This document shows, one piece after another, positions 1 to 9,011 of a DNA stretch of 64,000 nt. Each line of letters starts with the position of its first letter. Within the stretch, counting starts at the first letter, position 1. Both the position numbers and the translations under genes were made by a program. Source of the stretch: Bacillus sp. NP157. GTDB taxonomy: Bacteria > Pseudomonadota > Gammaproteobacteria > Xanthomonadales > Rhodanobacteraceae. Below the pieces are notes generated by a model. It worked only from the letters and a program-made list of their open reading frames with translations, ran no database searches and had not been told where the DNA came from. The stretch covers positions 2,542,001 through 2,606,000 of the forward strand of contig CP076546.1 in NCBI GenBank assembly GCA_018889975.1. The letters run 5' to 3'.

Positions 1-282
1 CCGCAGGTCATGCTCGAGGCCATGGCGTCGGGCCTGCCGGTGGTCGCGTCCCGCCTGGCCGCCCATGTGGACCTGATTGCGGATGGCATCGATGGCATCA
101 TCGTCGATGCGCCCGATGACTTCGCACGGGCCCTTGGCGTGCTGGGAGACCCTGTGGTGAACAACGCTTACGGCGCGGCGGCGCGCGACAGGATGCAGTC
201 GCAGTTTGGTACGTGGGACGACTGCGCGGCACGCTACGTTGCGCACTACCGCCGCATGCGCGGGGAGGTCCCGCATGGCTGA
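1..282 (+). CDS. Glycosyltransferase family 4 (group 1), C-terminal fragment
   Basis: The window opens inside this gene; 93 C-terminal codons are visible and the start lies upstream. The stretch LEAMASGLPVVASRLAAHVD, then IADGIDGIIV, is the end of the nucleotide-sugar-binding domain of GT-B glycosyltransferases (normally E..A.G.PVVA). A cytoplasmic sugar transferase acting in polysaccharide or LPS synthesis is expected. It overlaps the following epimerase gene by 8 bases, so the two are probably co-translated. Donor and acceptor cannot be told from the fragment. Confidence 0.85.
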   Translation, partial: PQVMLEAMASGLPVVASRLAAHVDLIADGIDGIIVDAPDDFARALGVLGDPVVNNAYGAAARDRMQSQFGTWDDCAARYVAHYRRMRGEVPHG

Positions 283-1177
283 CGTTCTCGTTGTCGGAGC
301 CAACGGCTTCATCGGGTCACATTTGCTGGCTCGCGTCCGCGCGGTCGGTCACGATGTCCGCGCCCTATGCCGGACGCAACCCATGCCTGGCGTGCCGTGG
401 GCACGGATGGACGATGTCGCGACGAACGATCAGCTTGCCGCGGCGCTCGCCGGCGTCTCGACGGTGATCTGGGCTGCCGGTGCAAGCACCCCCGCGTCCA
501 CCGCCCGTCGGCCGGCTGACGAAGTCGAACGCAACCTTGTTCCGCTCGTACGCTTGCTTGAATGCACCGCCAACGACCACCCCTTGCGCATGGTCTACCT
601 GTCGACGGGCGGGGCCATCTATGGAGACATCGAAGGCCTCGCGCGCGAAAACATGGTCGTGGAACCCAAGGGGTACTACAGCGCGGGAAAGGCCGCTGCG
701 GAGGCCTTCCTGTCCGCGTGGTCGCATCTGGGCGCCCACGAGGTCACCATCCTGCGGCCATCGAACGTGTACGGGCCGGGGCAACCGTACCGCCCAGGCT
801 TTGGCATCATTCCCACGGCCTTCCACGCCATCCGCCATGAGGGCTCGGTCGTGGTCCGCGGCGATGGCGAAGCGGTCCGCGACTACCTCTACATCGACGA
901 CCTTGCGAACCTGTGCGAGCGCATCCTGGCGAGGCCGCGCACGCCCGGCTGCCACACGTTCAACGCATCGAGTGCGCAGGGCACGTCACTGAACGAGCTG
1001 CTTTCGGTCGTCGAAGAAGTGACGGGGCATGAGGTGGCGCGTCGCGCCGAGCCGGCCACGGCATTCGACGTCAAGCGCATCGTGCCCGACAACCACGCGG
1101 CAACGCGCGCCTTCGGATGGCACGTCGCCACGCCGCTCCATGAGGGCGTGCGCCGGGCCTGGGAGGCATTTCGTTGA
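275..1177 (+). CDS. NAD-dependent epimerase/dehydratase (extended SDR)
   Basis: This 300-residue protein begins MADVLVVGANGFIGSHL, the Rossmann GxxGxxG motif of extended short-chain dehydrogenases that epimerise or dehydrate NDP-sugars. YYSAGKAAAE supplies the catalytic YxxxK near residue 140, and LRPSNVYGPGQ the substrate-side motif. An earlier in-frame start at 206 exists, but the ATG at 275 follows GGGAGG-like sequence and gives the usual family N-terminus. It lies between glycosyltransferase genes, so it probably supplies a modified nucleotide sugar to that pathway. The exact sugar is unknown. Confidence 0.88.
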   Translation: MADVLVVGANGFIGSHLLARVRAVGHDVRALCRTQPMPGVPWARMDDVATNDQLAAALAGVSTVIWAAGASTPASTARRPADEVERNLVPLVRLLECTANDHPLRMVYLSTGGAIYGDIEGLARENMVVEPKGYYSAGKAAAEAFLSAWSHLGAHEVTILRPSNVYGPGQPYRPGFGIIPTAFHAIRHEGSVVVRGDGEAVRDYLYIDDLANLCERILARPRTPGCHTFNASSAQGTSLNELLSVVEEVTGHEVARRAEPATAFDVKRIVPDNHAATRAFGWHVATPLHEGVRRAWEAFR

Positions 1178-2187
1178 GCGAGGGAGGGATCCTCTGCAGC
1201 GTGTGCATCGCCAACTACAACGGCGAGTCCCTGCTCGACACCTGCCTGCGCTCGGTACTCGACCAAGTCATCGATGGCGGCGTGGAAATCATCGTCCACG
1301 ACGACGCGTCCAGTGATCGCTCGCTCGAGGTGCTTGCCACGTATCCATCGGTGCGAGTCATCCGAAGCGATGCGAACGTTGGGTTTTGCGAGTCGAATAA
1401 CCGCATGGTGGCCATCAGCACCGGCCGGTTCGTGCTACTTCTGAACAACGATGCGGCCCTGGAGCCCGGCGCCCTTGCCGCACTTGCGGCGGCCGCGGCG
1501 CAATCGACCCATGGCGACATCCTGACCCTGCCCCAGCTTGACTGGGAATCCAGTCAGCTGGTCGACCTGGGATGCCAGCTCGATCCTTTCATGAACCCCG
1601 TGCCGGTCACGCAGGGCGCAGGCAGCGTGGCCATGGTCATCGGCGCGTGCATGTGGATGCCGCGAACGCTGTGGGACAAGATCGGCGGGTTTCCCAGCTG
1701 GATCGAATCCATCGCCGAAGACATGTACGTATGCTGCGCGGCGCGATACCTCGGGCACGACGTGCGCTGCATCGACGGGCCGGCTTACCGCCACATGCAG
1801 GGCAAGAGCTTCGGCGGCAATCGCGTCGGCAACGGCGGCCTCGCAACGACCTATCGGCGCCGGGCACTCAGCGAGCGCAACAAGACATGCCTTCTGGCAA
1901 TATTCACGCCCACGCCGTGGATGCTTCCCGTCCTCGCCGTCCATGCAACGACGATGCTTATCGAGGGCCTGGCGGTGAGCCTCGCACGACGCACCTTACG
2001 GCCGCTGCGGGAGATCTACCTGCCTGCCATCAGGGGCGCATGGCGCCGAAGAGCCGTCCTCCGCGAGGAGCGCCAACGGATGCGTAGCTTGCGCGTGATA
2101 ACTACGCGCGACTACTACAGTGCATTTACCTGGGCACCGCGAAAGCTCGCCATGCTGGCTCGCCACGGCATGCCGACGATCAGCTGA
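1174..2187 (+). CDS. Glycosyltransferase family 2
   Basis: A 337-residue GT-A fold transferase. The N-terminus reads CSVCIANYNGESLLDTCLRS, followed by the nucleotide-binding DDASSDRS and NNDAALEPG (DxD-like) segments, typical of the rhamnosyl/WbbL-like GT2 group. A hydrophobic stretch near residues 245-270 may anchor it to the membrane. It starts with TTG at 1174, overlapping the epimerase stop as TTGA, which argues for coupling. Its 3' end overlaps the convergent methyltransferase gene by 8 bases. Linkage specificity cannot be read from sequence. Confidence 0.87.
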   Translation: MSEGGILCSVCIANYNGESLLDTCLRSVLDQVIDGGVEIIVHDDASSDRSLEVLATYPSVRVIRSDANVGFCESNNRMVAISTGRFVLLLNNDAALEPGALAALAAAAAQSTHGDILTLPQLDWESSQLVDLGCQLDPFMNPVPVTQGAGSVAMVIGACMWMPRTLWDKIGGFPSWIESIAEDMYVCCAARYLGHDVRCIDGPAYRHMQGKSFGGNRVGNGGLATTYRRRALSERNKTCLLAIFTPTPWMLPVLAVHATTMLIEGLAVSLARRTLRPLREIYLPAIRGAWRRRAVLREERQRMRSLRVITTRDYYSAFTWAPRKLAMLARHGMPTIS

Positions 2188-2953
2188 CTTTCTCGAAAAG
2201 GAAAAACGGCTCGTGCCGGTTAAGGCCATGGCGCACGGGGTCGACCCCTGGCAATACCGCGTCGTGGCCACGAACGCGCGAAGCGAGGCCGGAGAGCTGC
2301 GCCAGCTCGTCGGCAATATCCGCGCCGAACAGTCGGACATGGTCTTCCTGACCGTACATCACCAGTCTCGCCTCATCGGACAGGATGCCCGGATCTTCGA
2401 GACGACGGGTGAGGCGGCGACTGAATGGCGTTTGCAGTATCGCCAGCCCACCCGGGGCGAGCACGCGCGCCAGTTCAGCCATCGCGGCCGGCAGGTCGCC
2501 GACGTGCTCCAGTACGTGGTTCGCGATGACCAGGTCGAAACTCCCTTCGGCGAATGACATCGCGGTCATATCGACGGCTTCGATCTCAGGCGATGAGGGC
2601 GCGATATCGGCGCGTACGTAACGCTGAGGTGCCGCGGCAAGGATGCGTTCCACAAGCTGCCGTTCGGGGGCGAAGTGCAAGACGCGCGCGTCGCGGAAAC
2701 GCGCCGGATAGCCAAGCGTTTCCATGTAGTGCAGCAAGTGCCGCATGCGGTCGGAAGCGCCGCAGCGCGGGCACTCGAAGTGATCCAGGTCGCTCCCCGC
2801 CATCTCGAGCACGCGCATCGCATCCGATTGCGAACGTGCACCTCGACGGTAAGGGAGGAAACCGCCCACGCCATGGCCACAAGCATGGCAATGGCGTGTG
2901 CGCGGCATGGCGAAGGCAAGCAGTCCCGCTTTCAACAATCGTCCGGGTCGCAT
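2180..2953 (-). CDS. SAM-dependent methyltransferase with N-terminal zinc-ribbon-like motif
   Basis: A 257-residue protein. The first 75 residues contain CHACG and CPRCG pairs, probably a zinc ribbon. A class I methyltransferase core follows: VLHFAPE in place of the usual glycine-rich loop, then FDLVIANHVLEHVGD and LARVLAPGGLAILQTP. The start at 2953 was chosen because it gives a compact N-terminus 8 bases after the upstream glycosyltransferase stop; longer in-frame extensions overlap that gene. It probably methylates a sugar or lipid-linked glycan of the cluster; the substrate is inferred only from context. Confidence 0.82.
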   Translation of the reverse strand: MRPGRLLKAGLLAFAMPRTRHCHACGHGVGGFLPYRRGARSQSDAMRVLEMAGSDLDHFECPRCGASDRMRHLLHYMETLGYPARFRDARVLHFAPERQLVERILAAAPQRYVRADIAPSSPEIEAVDMTAMSFAEGSFDLVIANHVLEHVGDLPAAMAELARVLAPGGLAILQTPFSRRLTRRLEDPGILSDEARLVMYGQEDHVRLFGADIADELAQLSGLASRVRGHDAVLPGVDPVRHGLNRHEPFFLFEKVS

Positions 2954-2961
2954 CGATAACC

Positions 2962-3924
2962 CTATCGAAAATAGAGGACGCGCAGGCGTGAACGCAGAAG
3001 CGCGCGGCCCACGATCTGGATGGACTGGCGGCAAGCTTCCGCGGCCAATCCGGCTGACGCGCGGGCGATGAGCCCGGACGAAGAGCCTCCGGCGAGCGCC
3101 CGAAGGCGCGGCCACCACGACCGCAAGAGCGCAGGACTCCTTGAAGCGATGGCCCGGAAGGTGACCCGACGGAGCATATCGGCGCACGCCGCCATCCGCA
3201 CGTCGCCCGGCACGCGCTCGACGGCAGCCGCAATCGCCTCGAAATAGCGCTCCCGCACCGACTCATTCGCGGTTGCGAGCATGGAGCCGACGGCCCCGGC
3301 CCGGTAGCCAGCCAACACCTTGTCCGTGTAGAGCATCGGGCCTGACTGCGCCAGGCCGAGGTGGATGCGATAGTCGATGAACGGATCCGGCAAGGCGAGC
3401 ACCATGGATCGATGGGAAGCGCGATAGAGCAGCGAACTGTGGTTCAGGAAGTTGCCACGGACCAGGAGCGCCTCCAGGTCGTATGGACCGGGTTGCGCAT
3501 TCGTGAATACGCCCACGGCACGGCGTGCATCGTCGAAGACGAACGCATTCGTGCAGCAGGCAGGGCTTTCCGGATGGTCGGCAAGCAGTGCCAGTTGCTC
3601 GCGTAGCTTACCTGGCAGCCAGAAATCGTCGCCGTCGAGGTGCGCGATGTAATCGCCCTCGGCCCGGCCTACCGTAAAGCGCAGGTTGCCGATCGGCCCA
3701 TGCCGCTCTGCGTGAACCGTGTGTTCGACCTTACCGGGCCACGCCGCCGCGATCTCCGCCACGATTGCCGAGGTACCGTCAGAGGATCCGTCGTCGCCAA
3801 CGATGACGCGGAGGTCGGCGTCCACGTCCTGCGATAGAACGCTGAGCAGGCAGTCAGCGATGTAGCGCGCGTGGTTATACGTGACGATGCAGACCGACAC
3901 CTGCGGGCGACGCGGGCCTGTCAT
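2962..3924 (-). CDS. Glycosyltransferase family 2
   Basis: A 320-residue GT2 enzyme. VSVCIVTYNHARYIADCLLS opens the GT-A domain, VGDDGSSDGT is the nucleotide-binding turn, and YIAHLDGDDFWLPGKL carries the metal-binding DxD. The C-terminal third has no recognisable domain. Its start codon overlaps the stop of the upstream minus-strand glycosyltransferase by one base (TGATG), so the three minus-strand genes 4784-2180 form one operon facing the plus-strand sugar genes. Likely role: addition of a sugar to a lipid-linked O-antigen or exopolysaccharide unit. Confidence 0.87.
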   Translation of the reverse strand: MTGPRRPQVSVCIVTYNHARYIADCLLSVLSQDVDADLRVIVGDDGSSDGTSAIVAEIAAAWPGKVEHTVHAERHGPIGNLRFTVGRAEGDYIAHLDGDDFWLPGKLREQLALLADHPESPACCTNAFVFDDARRAVGVFTNAQPGPYDLEALLVRGNFLNHSSLLYRASHRSMVLALPDPFIDYRIHLGLAQSGPMLYTDKVLAGYRAGAVGSMLATANESVRERYFEAIAAAVERVPGDVRMAACADMLRRVTFRAIASRSPALLRSWWPRLRALAGGSSSGLIARASAGLAAEACRQSIQIVGRALLRSRLRVLYFR

Positions 3925-4784
3925 CAGTCGTCACGACTCTTCACGTACATCAGGGAGGTGATCTGCTCGGATACCAGACCGATCAGGAACACGATGACCG
4001 CGGCGCTCCACATCAGCGCGCTACCATTGGTCAGGCGTCCCTCCATCAGGTAGGTCCGCGCGTAGTTCGCGCAGCCAAGCAGGAAAAACACCAGGCTCAC
4101 CGGGCCGAACAGCTTCAGCGGCGAATACAGGGTGGCGATCTTGAAGATGATCAGGAGGAATCGGACGCCATCCTTCAGCGGCCGGATGTGGCTCTTGCCG
4201 ATCCGCTCGGCGGCCTTGATCGGCTCGTAGGCCACGCCATAGGCGCTGCGGAAAAACGCCATGGTGCTGGTGGTCGGGTAGGAGAACCCATTGGGCAGCA
4301 GGTGGATGAACTCGCGGAAGCGCGCCGCCCGGGCGACGCGGAAGCCCGAGGTCAGGTCCGCGACCACGTGGCCGGTCATCCGGCTGGCCAGCCAGTTGTA
4401 GAGCGTGTTCGCAAGGCCACGGCCGACGCCAGCCTGGCTCTCCCAGGAGCGGGCACCCACCACCATGTCGAAGCCCTGCTCCAGGCGGTCGACGAGGCGC
4501 TGGATATCGGCGGGGTCGTGCTGGCCGTCGCCGTCCATGAACACCAGGATCTCGCCCGTGGCGGCCCGGGCGCCACGCTTGATGGCGGCACCGTTACCCA
4601 TCGAGTACGGCGAGGACAGGCACTTCACCCCCGCGGCCGCACACACGGCCACGGTATCGTCGGTCGACCCATCGTTCACCACGATGATCTCGCAGCCCGG
4701 CTGGGCGGCGGTCAGGCGCGGCAAGAGGTCTTTCAAGGCGGCCGCCTCGTTCTTGGCGGGCAGGATAATGCTGATACGACTCAA
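3924..4784 (-). CDS. DPM1-like glycosyltransferase family 2 with two C-terminal membrane helices
   Basis: A 286-residue protein. ISIILPAKNEAAALKDLLP and VVNDGSTDDT are typical of dolichyl/undecaprenyl-phosphate sugar synthases; VFMDGDGQHDP is the DxD motif, and SGFRV a conserved acceptor-side segment. Two hydrophobic helices near residues 220-240 and 255-275 anchor it in the inner membrane. Such enzymes load a sugar on undecaprenyl phosphate for export. The TTG at 4784 is preferred because GGGGA lies about 7 bases before it; an ATG at 4826 would add 14 residues that do not resemble the family. Confidence 0.85.
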   Translation of the reverse strand: MSRISIILPAKNEAAALKDLLPRLTAAQPGCEIIVVNDGSTDDTVAVCAAAGVKCLSSPYSMGNGAAIKRGARAATGEILVFMDGDGQHDPADIQRLVDRLEQGFDMVVGARSWESQAGVGRGLANTLYNWLASRMTGHVVADLTSGFRVARAARFREFIHLLPNGFSYPTTSTMAFFRSAYGVAYEPIKAAERIGKSHIRPLKDGVRFLLIIFKIATLYSPLKLFGPVSLVFFLLGCANYARTYLMEGRLTNGSALMWSAAVIVFLIGLVSEQITSLMYVKSRDD

Positions 4785-4938
4785 GACTTGTCCCCGTTGG
4801 CCGACGCATTCTAAGGCATGGATCACGCCATGCGGTGGGCCCCGGGCGCCGATCCGCAGATTTCACGAATTCGGCGTGACCGCCACCACAATCTAGAGTA
4901 GATTCAGGGCCATATCTCGGGGAATTGTCGGACGGACC

Positions 4939-6663
4939 ATGGCGACACAAATGCACCAGCCCACGCTCGCGGGCCTGACCGGCATGGCCAGGCGCCTCGT
5001 GACGGAAGGCGTCCTCGGTGAAGCCGAGGTCCGCAAGGCCGTCCAGGATGCCGCCGACAAGCGCAGCTCGCTATCCGCGTGGCTGGTCGACCATCACCTG
5101 GTGGACAGCAGCAAGCTCTCCCAGGTGGCCTCGGCCGAGTTCGGCATGCCATTGATGGACATCGGTAACGTGGCCCCCGCGCACATGCCGCTGGACCTCG
5201 TCACCGAAGCACTGATCACCAAGCACCAGGCGCTGCCACTGTTCAAGCGCGGCAAGCGCCTGTTCGTCGGCATCGCCGACCCGATGCAGTCGCACGCGCT
5301 GGACGAGATCAAGTTCCACTCCAACCACATGGTGGAGCCGGTACTGGTCGAGCGCGGCCAGTTGCGCCGGGTGATCGATACCGCCCTCAATGCGATGAAC
5401 GCCACCGTCCCGGCGTTCGACGACACGGCGCTCGACGAACTCGCACTGGATGCGGGCGACGGCGAAGACCCGGTCTCGGGCATCGACGCCAACGCCAACG
5501 ACGATGCGCCGATCGTCAAGTTCGTCAACAAGATCCTGGTCGACGCGATCAAGCGCGGCGCGTCCGACATCCACTTCGAACCGTTCGAAGCGATCTACCG
5601 GGTGCGCCTGCGCATGGACGGCATCCTGCGCATCGTGGCCAGCGCGCCGATCAAGCTGGGCACCCGCATCGCCTCGCGCCTGAAGGTGATGAGCGGCCTG
5701 GACATCGCCGAGCGCCGCGTCCCGCAGGACGGCCGCATCAAGCTCAACCTGACCAAGACCCGCGCGATCGACTTCCGCGTCAGCACGCTCCCCACCCTGT
5801 TCGGTGAGAAGATCGTGCTGCGTATCCTCGACGGCTCGTCCGCCAAGCTGGGCATCGACAAGCTCGGCTATGAGGAAGTGCAGAAGAAGCTTTACCTCGA
5901 CGCGATCGAAAAGCCGTACGGCATGGTGCTGGTCACCGGCCCCACCGGCTCCGGCAAGACGGTGTCGCTGTACACCGCGCTGAACATCCTCAACGTCGAG
6001 GGTCGCAACATCTCGACGGTGGAAGACCCGGTCGAAATCCGCGTGGAAGGCATCAACCAGGTCCAGCAGAACGTCAAGCGTGGCATGACCTTCGCGGCGG
6101 CCCTGCGCTCGTTCCTGCGCCAGGATCCGGACGTGATCATGGTCGGCGAAATCCGCGACCTGGAAACGGCCGAGATCGCGGTGAAGGCCGCCCAGACCGG
6201 CCACATGGTGCTCTCGACCCTGCATACCAACGATGCCCCGCAGACGATTTCGCGCCTGATGAACATGGGCATCGCGCCCTACAACATCACCTCGTCGGTC
6301 ACCCTGATCATCGCCCAGCGCCTGGCCCGCCGCCTGCACGACTGCAAGCGGGCGACCACGTTGCCCGCGGCAGCCCTGCTGGCCGAGGGTTATAGCCAGG
6401 AAGAGATCGATGCCGGCATCACCATCTACGAGGCGGTGGGTTGCGACGGGTGTAACGAGGGCTACAAGGGCCGCGTGGGCATCTACCAGGTCATGCCGAT
6501 GGTCGAGGAGATCCAGAAGATCGTCCTGGAAGGCGGCAACGCCCTGCAGATCGCCGAGGTGGCCAAGAAAGCGGGCATCAACGACCTGCGTGCCTCAGCC
6601 CTGCTGAAGGTCCGCAACGGCGTCACCAGCCTGGCTGAGATCAACCGCGTAACCAAGGACTGA
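4939..6663 (+). CDS. pilB: Type IV pilus assembly ATPase PilB
   Basis: A 574-residue hexameric motor that powers pilin polymerisation at the inner membrane. It has an N-terminal MshEN-like domain (residues 1-160), Walker A GPTGSGKT (334-341), an Asp-box/Walker B region ending VGEIRD (about 402-407) and HTNDAP. The zinc site is unusual: the distal GCDGC pair (502/505) is present, but the proximal pair is reduced to RLHDC, with only one Cys. No pilin gene lies next to it. pilC follows after 131 bases. A small palindrome (AATCTA-GAG-TAGATT, 4890-4904) lies in the divergent promoter region. Confidence 0.96.
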   Translation: MATQMHQPTLAGLTGMARRLVTEGVLGEAEVRKAVQDAADKRSSLSAWLVDHHLVDSSKLSQVASAEFGMPLMDIGNVAPAHMPLDLVTEALITKHQALPLFKRGKRLFVGIADPMQSHALDEIKFHSNHMVEPVLVERGQLRRVIDTALNAMNATVPAFDDTALDELALDAGDGEDPVSGIDANANDDAPIVKFVNKILVDAIKRGASDIHFEPFEAIYRVRLRMDGILRIVASAPIKLGTRIASRLKVMSGLDIAERRVPQDGRIKLNLTKTRAIDFRVSTLPTLFGEKIVLRILDGSSAKLGIDKLGYEEVQKKLYLDAIEKPYGMVLVTGPTGSGKTVSLYTALNILNVEGRNISTVEDPVEIRVEGINQVQQNVKRGMTFAAALRSFLRQDPDVIMVGEIRDLETAEIAVKAAQTGHMVLSTLHTNDAPQTISRLMNMGIAPYNITSSVTLIIAQRLARRLHDCKRATTLPAAALLAEGYSQEEIDAGITIYEAVGCDGCNEGYKGRVGIYQVMPMVEEIQKIVLEGGNALQIAEVAKKAGINDLRASALLKVRNGVTSLAEINRVTKD

Positions 6664-6669
6664 CGGGGG

Positions 6670-6694
6670 CTGGCGCGCGAATCCTGTGCGCCAG
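6670..6694 (+). other. Hairpin between pilB and pilC
   Basis: Nine base pairs (one G-T) close a seven-base loop: CTGGCGCGC pairs with GTGCGCCAG, starting 7 bases after the pilB stop. No T-run follows, so it is not a classical intrinsic terminator. It could stabilise the pilB 3' end or partly attenuate pilC. A TAGAAT box at 6727-6732 may be a separate pilC promoter, but no good -35 is visible. Confidence 0.5.
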
Positions 6695-6794
6695 ACGGCA
6701 GAAAGGCGCGAGGCGAAGCTTCACACTAGAATAGAGGCAGGGGGGACGGCGCGACCGGCCCTTCCAGAATTCCACCCGGGGGGAACACCGCGTC

Positions 6795-8060
6795 ATGGCT
6801 ACCGCCACCGCTAATAAGAACGCGCGCGCCATTGGCGCCGCGCGCGCTGAAGTCAACAAGCTGACCATGTACGACTGGACCGCGCTGGACAAGCGCGGCA
6901 AGCGCATGAAGGGCGAGATGCAGGCGAAGAATGCCTCGCTGGTCAAGGCGGAACTGCGCCGCCAGGGCATGAACCCCCAGCAGGTCAAGGAGCGCGCCAA
7001 GCCCCTGTTCGGCTCCAGCGGCAAGACCGTCAAGCCGCGCGACGTCGCCATCTTCAGCCGCCAGATCGCCACCATGATGGCCTCCGGCGTGCCGATGGTG
7101 CAGGCCTTCGACATCATCGCGAACGGCCAGAAGAATCCCAAATTCAAGGACATGCTGAACAACGTCAAGTCCAGCATCGAGGGCGGCTCCGCGCTGCACG
7201 AAGCGCTGGCCCAGTACCCGGTGCAGTTCGACGAGCTCTACCGCAACCTGGTGCATGCCGGTGAGTCGGCGGGTGTGCTCGACACGGTGCTGGACACCGT
7301 GGCCACGTACAAAGAACGCATGGAGAGCATCAAGTCCAAGATCAAGAAGGCGCTGTTCTACCCGATCATGGTGATGGTCGTGGCGCTAGCGGTGTCGATG
7401 ATCCTGCTGCTGTTCGTGGTCCCGGTGTTCCAGCAGACCTTCGCCGAGGCCAAGGCCGAGCTTCCGGCCCCGACCCAGTTCGTGGTCGCCGCGTCGAAGT
7501 TCATGCAGTCGTACTGGTGGGCGGTCATCGGCATCATCGTCGGCTCGGTGGGCGCGATCATCTTCTTCAAGAAGCGCTCGCAGAAATTCGCCCACTTCCT
7601 GGATCGCTTCTCGTTGAAGATCCCGGTCATCGGCGACCTCCTGCACAAGTCGGCCATCGCGCGCTTCGCGCGTACGCTGGGCGTGACGTTCCACGCCGGC
7701 GTGCCACTGGTGGAAGCACTGGATGCCGTGTCGGGCGCGACCGGCAGCGTGGTCTACGGCGATGCCGTGAAGCAGATGCGCGACGACATCTCGGTCGGCC
7801 ACCAGCTGCAGCTGTCCATGCGCCAGGTGAACCTGTTCCCGAACATGGTGGTGCAGATGGTCGCGATCGGCGAGGAATCCGGCTCGCTCGACCACATGCT
7901 GTTCAAGGTGGCGGAGTTCTACGAGGAAGAGGTCAACGTCGCGGTGGACACCCTGAGCAGCCTGCTCGAGCCGTTCATCATGGTCATCCTCGGCGTCCTC
8001 GTCGGCGGCATGGTCATCTCGCTCTACCTGCCGATCTTCAAGCTGGCCGGCACGGTCTGA
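6795..8060 (+). CDS. pilC: Type IV pilus inner-membrane platform protein PilC
   Basis: A 421-residue GspF/PilC family protein on which the PilB and PilT motors act. Two homologous T2SSF domains are visible, starting near residues 90 (RDVAIFSRQIATMMASGVPM) and 295 (ARFARTLGVTFHAGVPLVEA). Membrane helices lie near 190-215, 235-255 and at the C-terminus (ILGVLVGGMVISLYLPIF). The residues before about 30 form a short extension. The ATG follows a GGGGGGAA ribosome site. It ends 30 bases before a strong terminator. Confidence 0.96.
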   Translation: MATATANKNARAIGAARAEVNKLTMYDWTALDKRGKRMKGEMQAKNASLVKAELRRQGMNPQQVKERAKPLFGSSGKTVKPRDVAIFSRQIATMMASGVPMVQAFDIIANGQKNPKFKDMLNNVKSSIEGGSALHEALAQYPVQFDELYRNLVHAGESAGVLDTVLDTVATYKERMESIKSKIKKALFYPIMVMVVALAVSMILLLFVVPVFQQTFAEAKAELPAPTQFVVAASKFMQSYWWAVIGIIVGSVGAIIFFKKRSQKFAHFLDRFSLKIPVIGDLLHKSAIARFARTLGVTFHAGVPLVEALDAVSGATGSVVYGDAVKQMRDDISVGHQLQLSMRQVNLFPNMVVQMVAIGEESGSLDHMLFKVAEFYEEEVNVAVDTLSSLLEPFIMVILGVLVGGMVISLYLPIFKLAGTV

Positions 8061-8089
8061 CCGCACCGCCCTGCCCAAGGCACAATAGG

Positions 8090-8121
8090 AACCCTTCGCC
8101 TTCGCGGGCGAAGGGTTTTTT
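8090..8121 (+). terminator. Rho-independent terminator after pilC
   Basis: AACCCTTCGCC (8090-8100) pairs with GGCGAAGGGTT (8107-8117) over an 11-bp stem with a six-base loop, followed by a run of six T. It lies between pilC and pilD, so pilD-coaE should need readthrough or another promoter. Confidence 0.92.
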
Positions 8122-8141
8122 CTTGGAAACACGGACTTGCC

Positions 8142-9011
8142 ATGCCTGATCTACCCCTCGCCCAGTGGGCCGCCATCGCCGGCGTGTTCGGCCTGCTGGT
8201 CGGCAGCTTCCTCAACGTGGTGATCCTGCGCGTGCCCGAGCGCATGCAGGCCGACTGGCGCCGCCAGGCCCGCGAAGTGCTCGAACTTCCGGAGACGGAC
8301 GAGCCGCGTCCGCCGGGGATCGTCGTCGAAGGGTCGCATTGCCCCCGCTGCAAGCACCCGCTGGCTGCCCATGACAACATCCCGGTGCTTGGCTGGCTGC
8401 TCCTGCGCGGGCGTTGCCGTTACTGCAAAGAGCCCATCTCGAAGCAGTACCCGCTGGTGGAACTGCTCACCGGCCTGGCCAGCGCCGCCGTGGTCTGGCG
8501 CTTCGGGCCGACGATGGGCGCGCTCGCGGCGCTCGTGCTGACCTGGTTCCTCGTCGCACTGTCGGGCATCGACGCGCGCACCCAGCTGTTGCCGGACGAG
8601 CTCAACTATCCGCTGCTGTGGATCGGCCTGGCCCTCACCCTGCTGCCCACATGGCAGCCGCTGCCAGTGACGCCATCGGGCGCCATCCTCGGCGCACTCA
8701 TCGGCTACCTCAGCCTGTGGAGCGTCTACCAGGCCTTCCGCCTGCTGACCGGCAAGGAAGGCATGGGCTTCGGCGACTTCAAGCTGCTGGCTGCGCTCGG
8801 CGCATGGATGGGGCCGATCGCCCTGCTCCCGATCATCATGCTCTCGTCGCTGATCGGCGCCATCGTCGGTGGCGCGCTGATGCTGTTCCGTCGCCATGAG
8901 CGCGATGTCCCGATTCCGTTCGGTCCCTACATCGCCGCCGCGGGATGGGTCTGGTTGTTGTTCGGCGACACGCTCCTCGTCGCCTACATGCATCTGACGG
9001 GACTGCGATGA
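8142..9011 (+). CDS. pilD: Prepilin peptidase/N-methyltransferase PilD
   Basis: A 289-residue inner-membrane bifunctional enzyme that removes the leader of type IV prepilins and N-methylates the new N-terminus; it also serves type II secretion pseudopilins. Two CxxC pairs (67/70 and 92/95) form the cytoplasmic zinc site of full-length enzymes. The catalytic aspartates are in SGIDARTQLLPD (D144) and GMGFGDFKLLAA (D212). About seven to eight hydrophobic helices are present. The stop overlaps the coaE start (ATGA). The ribosome site is weak (GGAAAC). Confidence 0.96.
   Translation: MPDLPLAQWAAIAGVFGLLVGSFLNVVILRVPERMQADWRRQAREVLELPETDEPRPPGIVVEGSHCPRCKHPLAAHDNIPVLGWLLLRGRCRYCKEPISKQYPLVELLTGLASAAVVWRFGPTMGALAALVLTWFLVALSGIDARTQLLPDELNYPLLWIGLALTLLPTWQPLPVTPSGAILGALIGYLSLWSVYQAFRLLTGKEGMGFGDFKLLAALGAWMGPIALLPIIMLSSLIGAIVGGALMLFRRHERDVPIPFGPYIAAAGWVWLLFGDTLLVAYMHLTGLR

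Noticed and set aside
4816-4904. Small palindromes in the pilB upstream region as sigma-54 or operator sites
   Set aside because: AATCTA-GAG-TAGATT is exact but short, and no GG-N10-GC promoter with correct spacing was found, so no separate feature is claimed.
5071-6339. Long open frame of 422 codons antisense to pilB
   Set aside because: It runs opposite a clear PilB gene, is rich in Arg, His and Asp as expected from the complement of GC-rich codons, and shows no domain.
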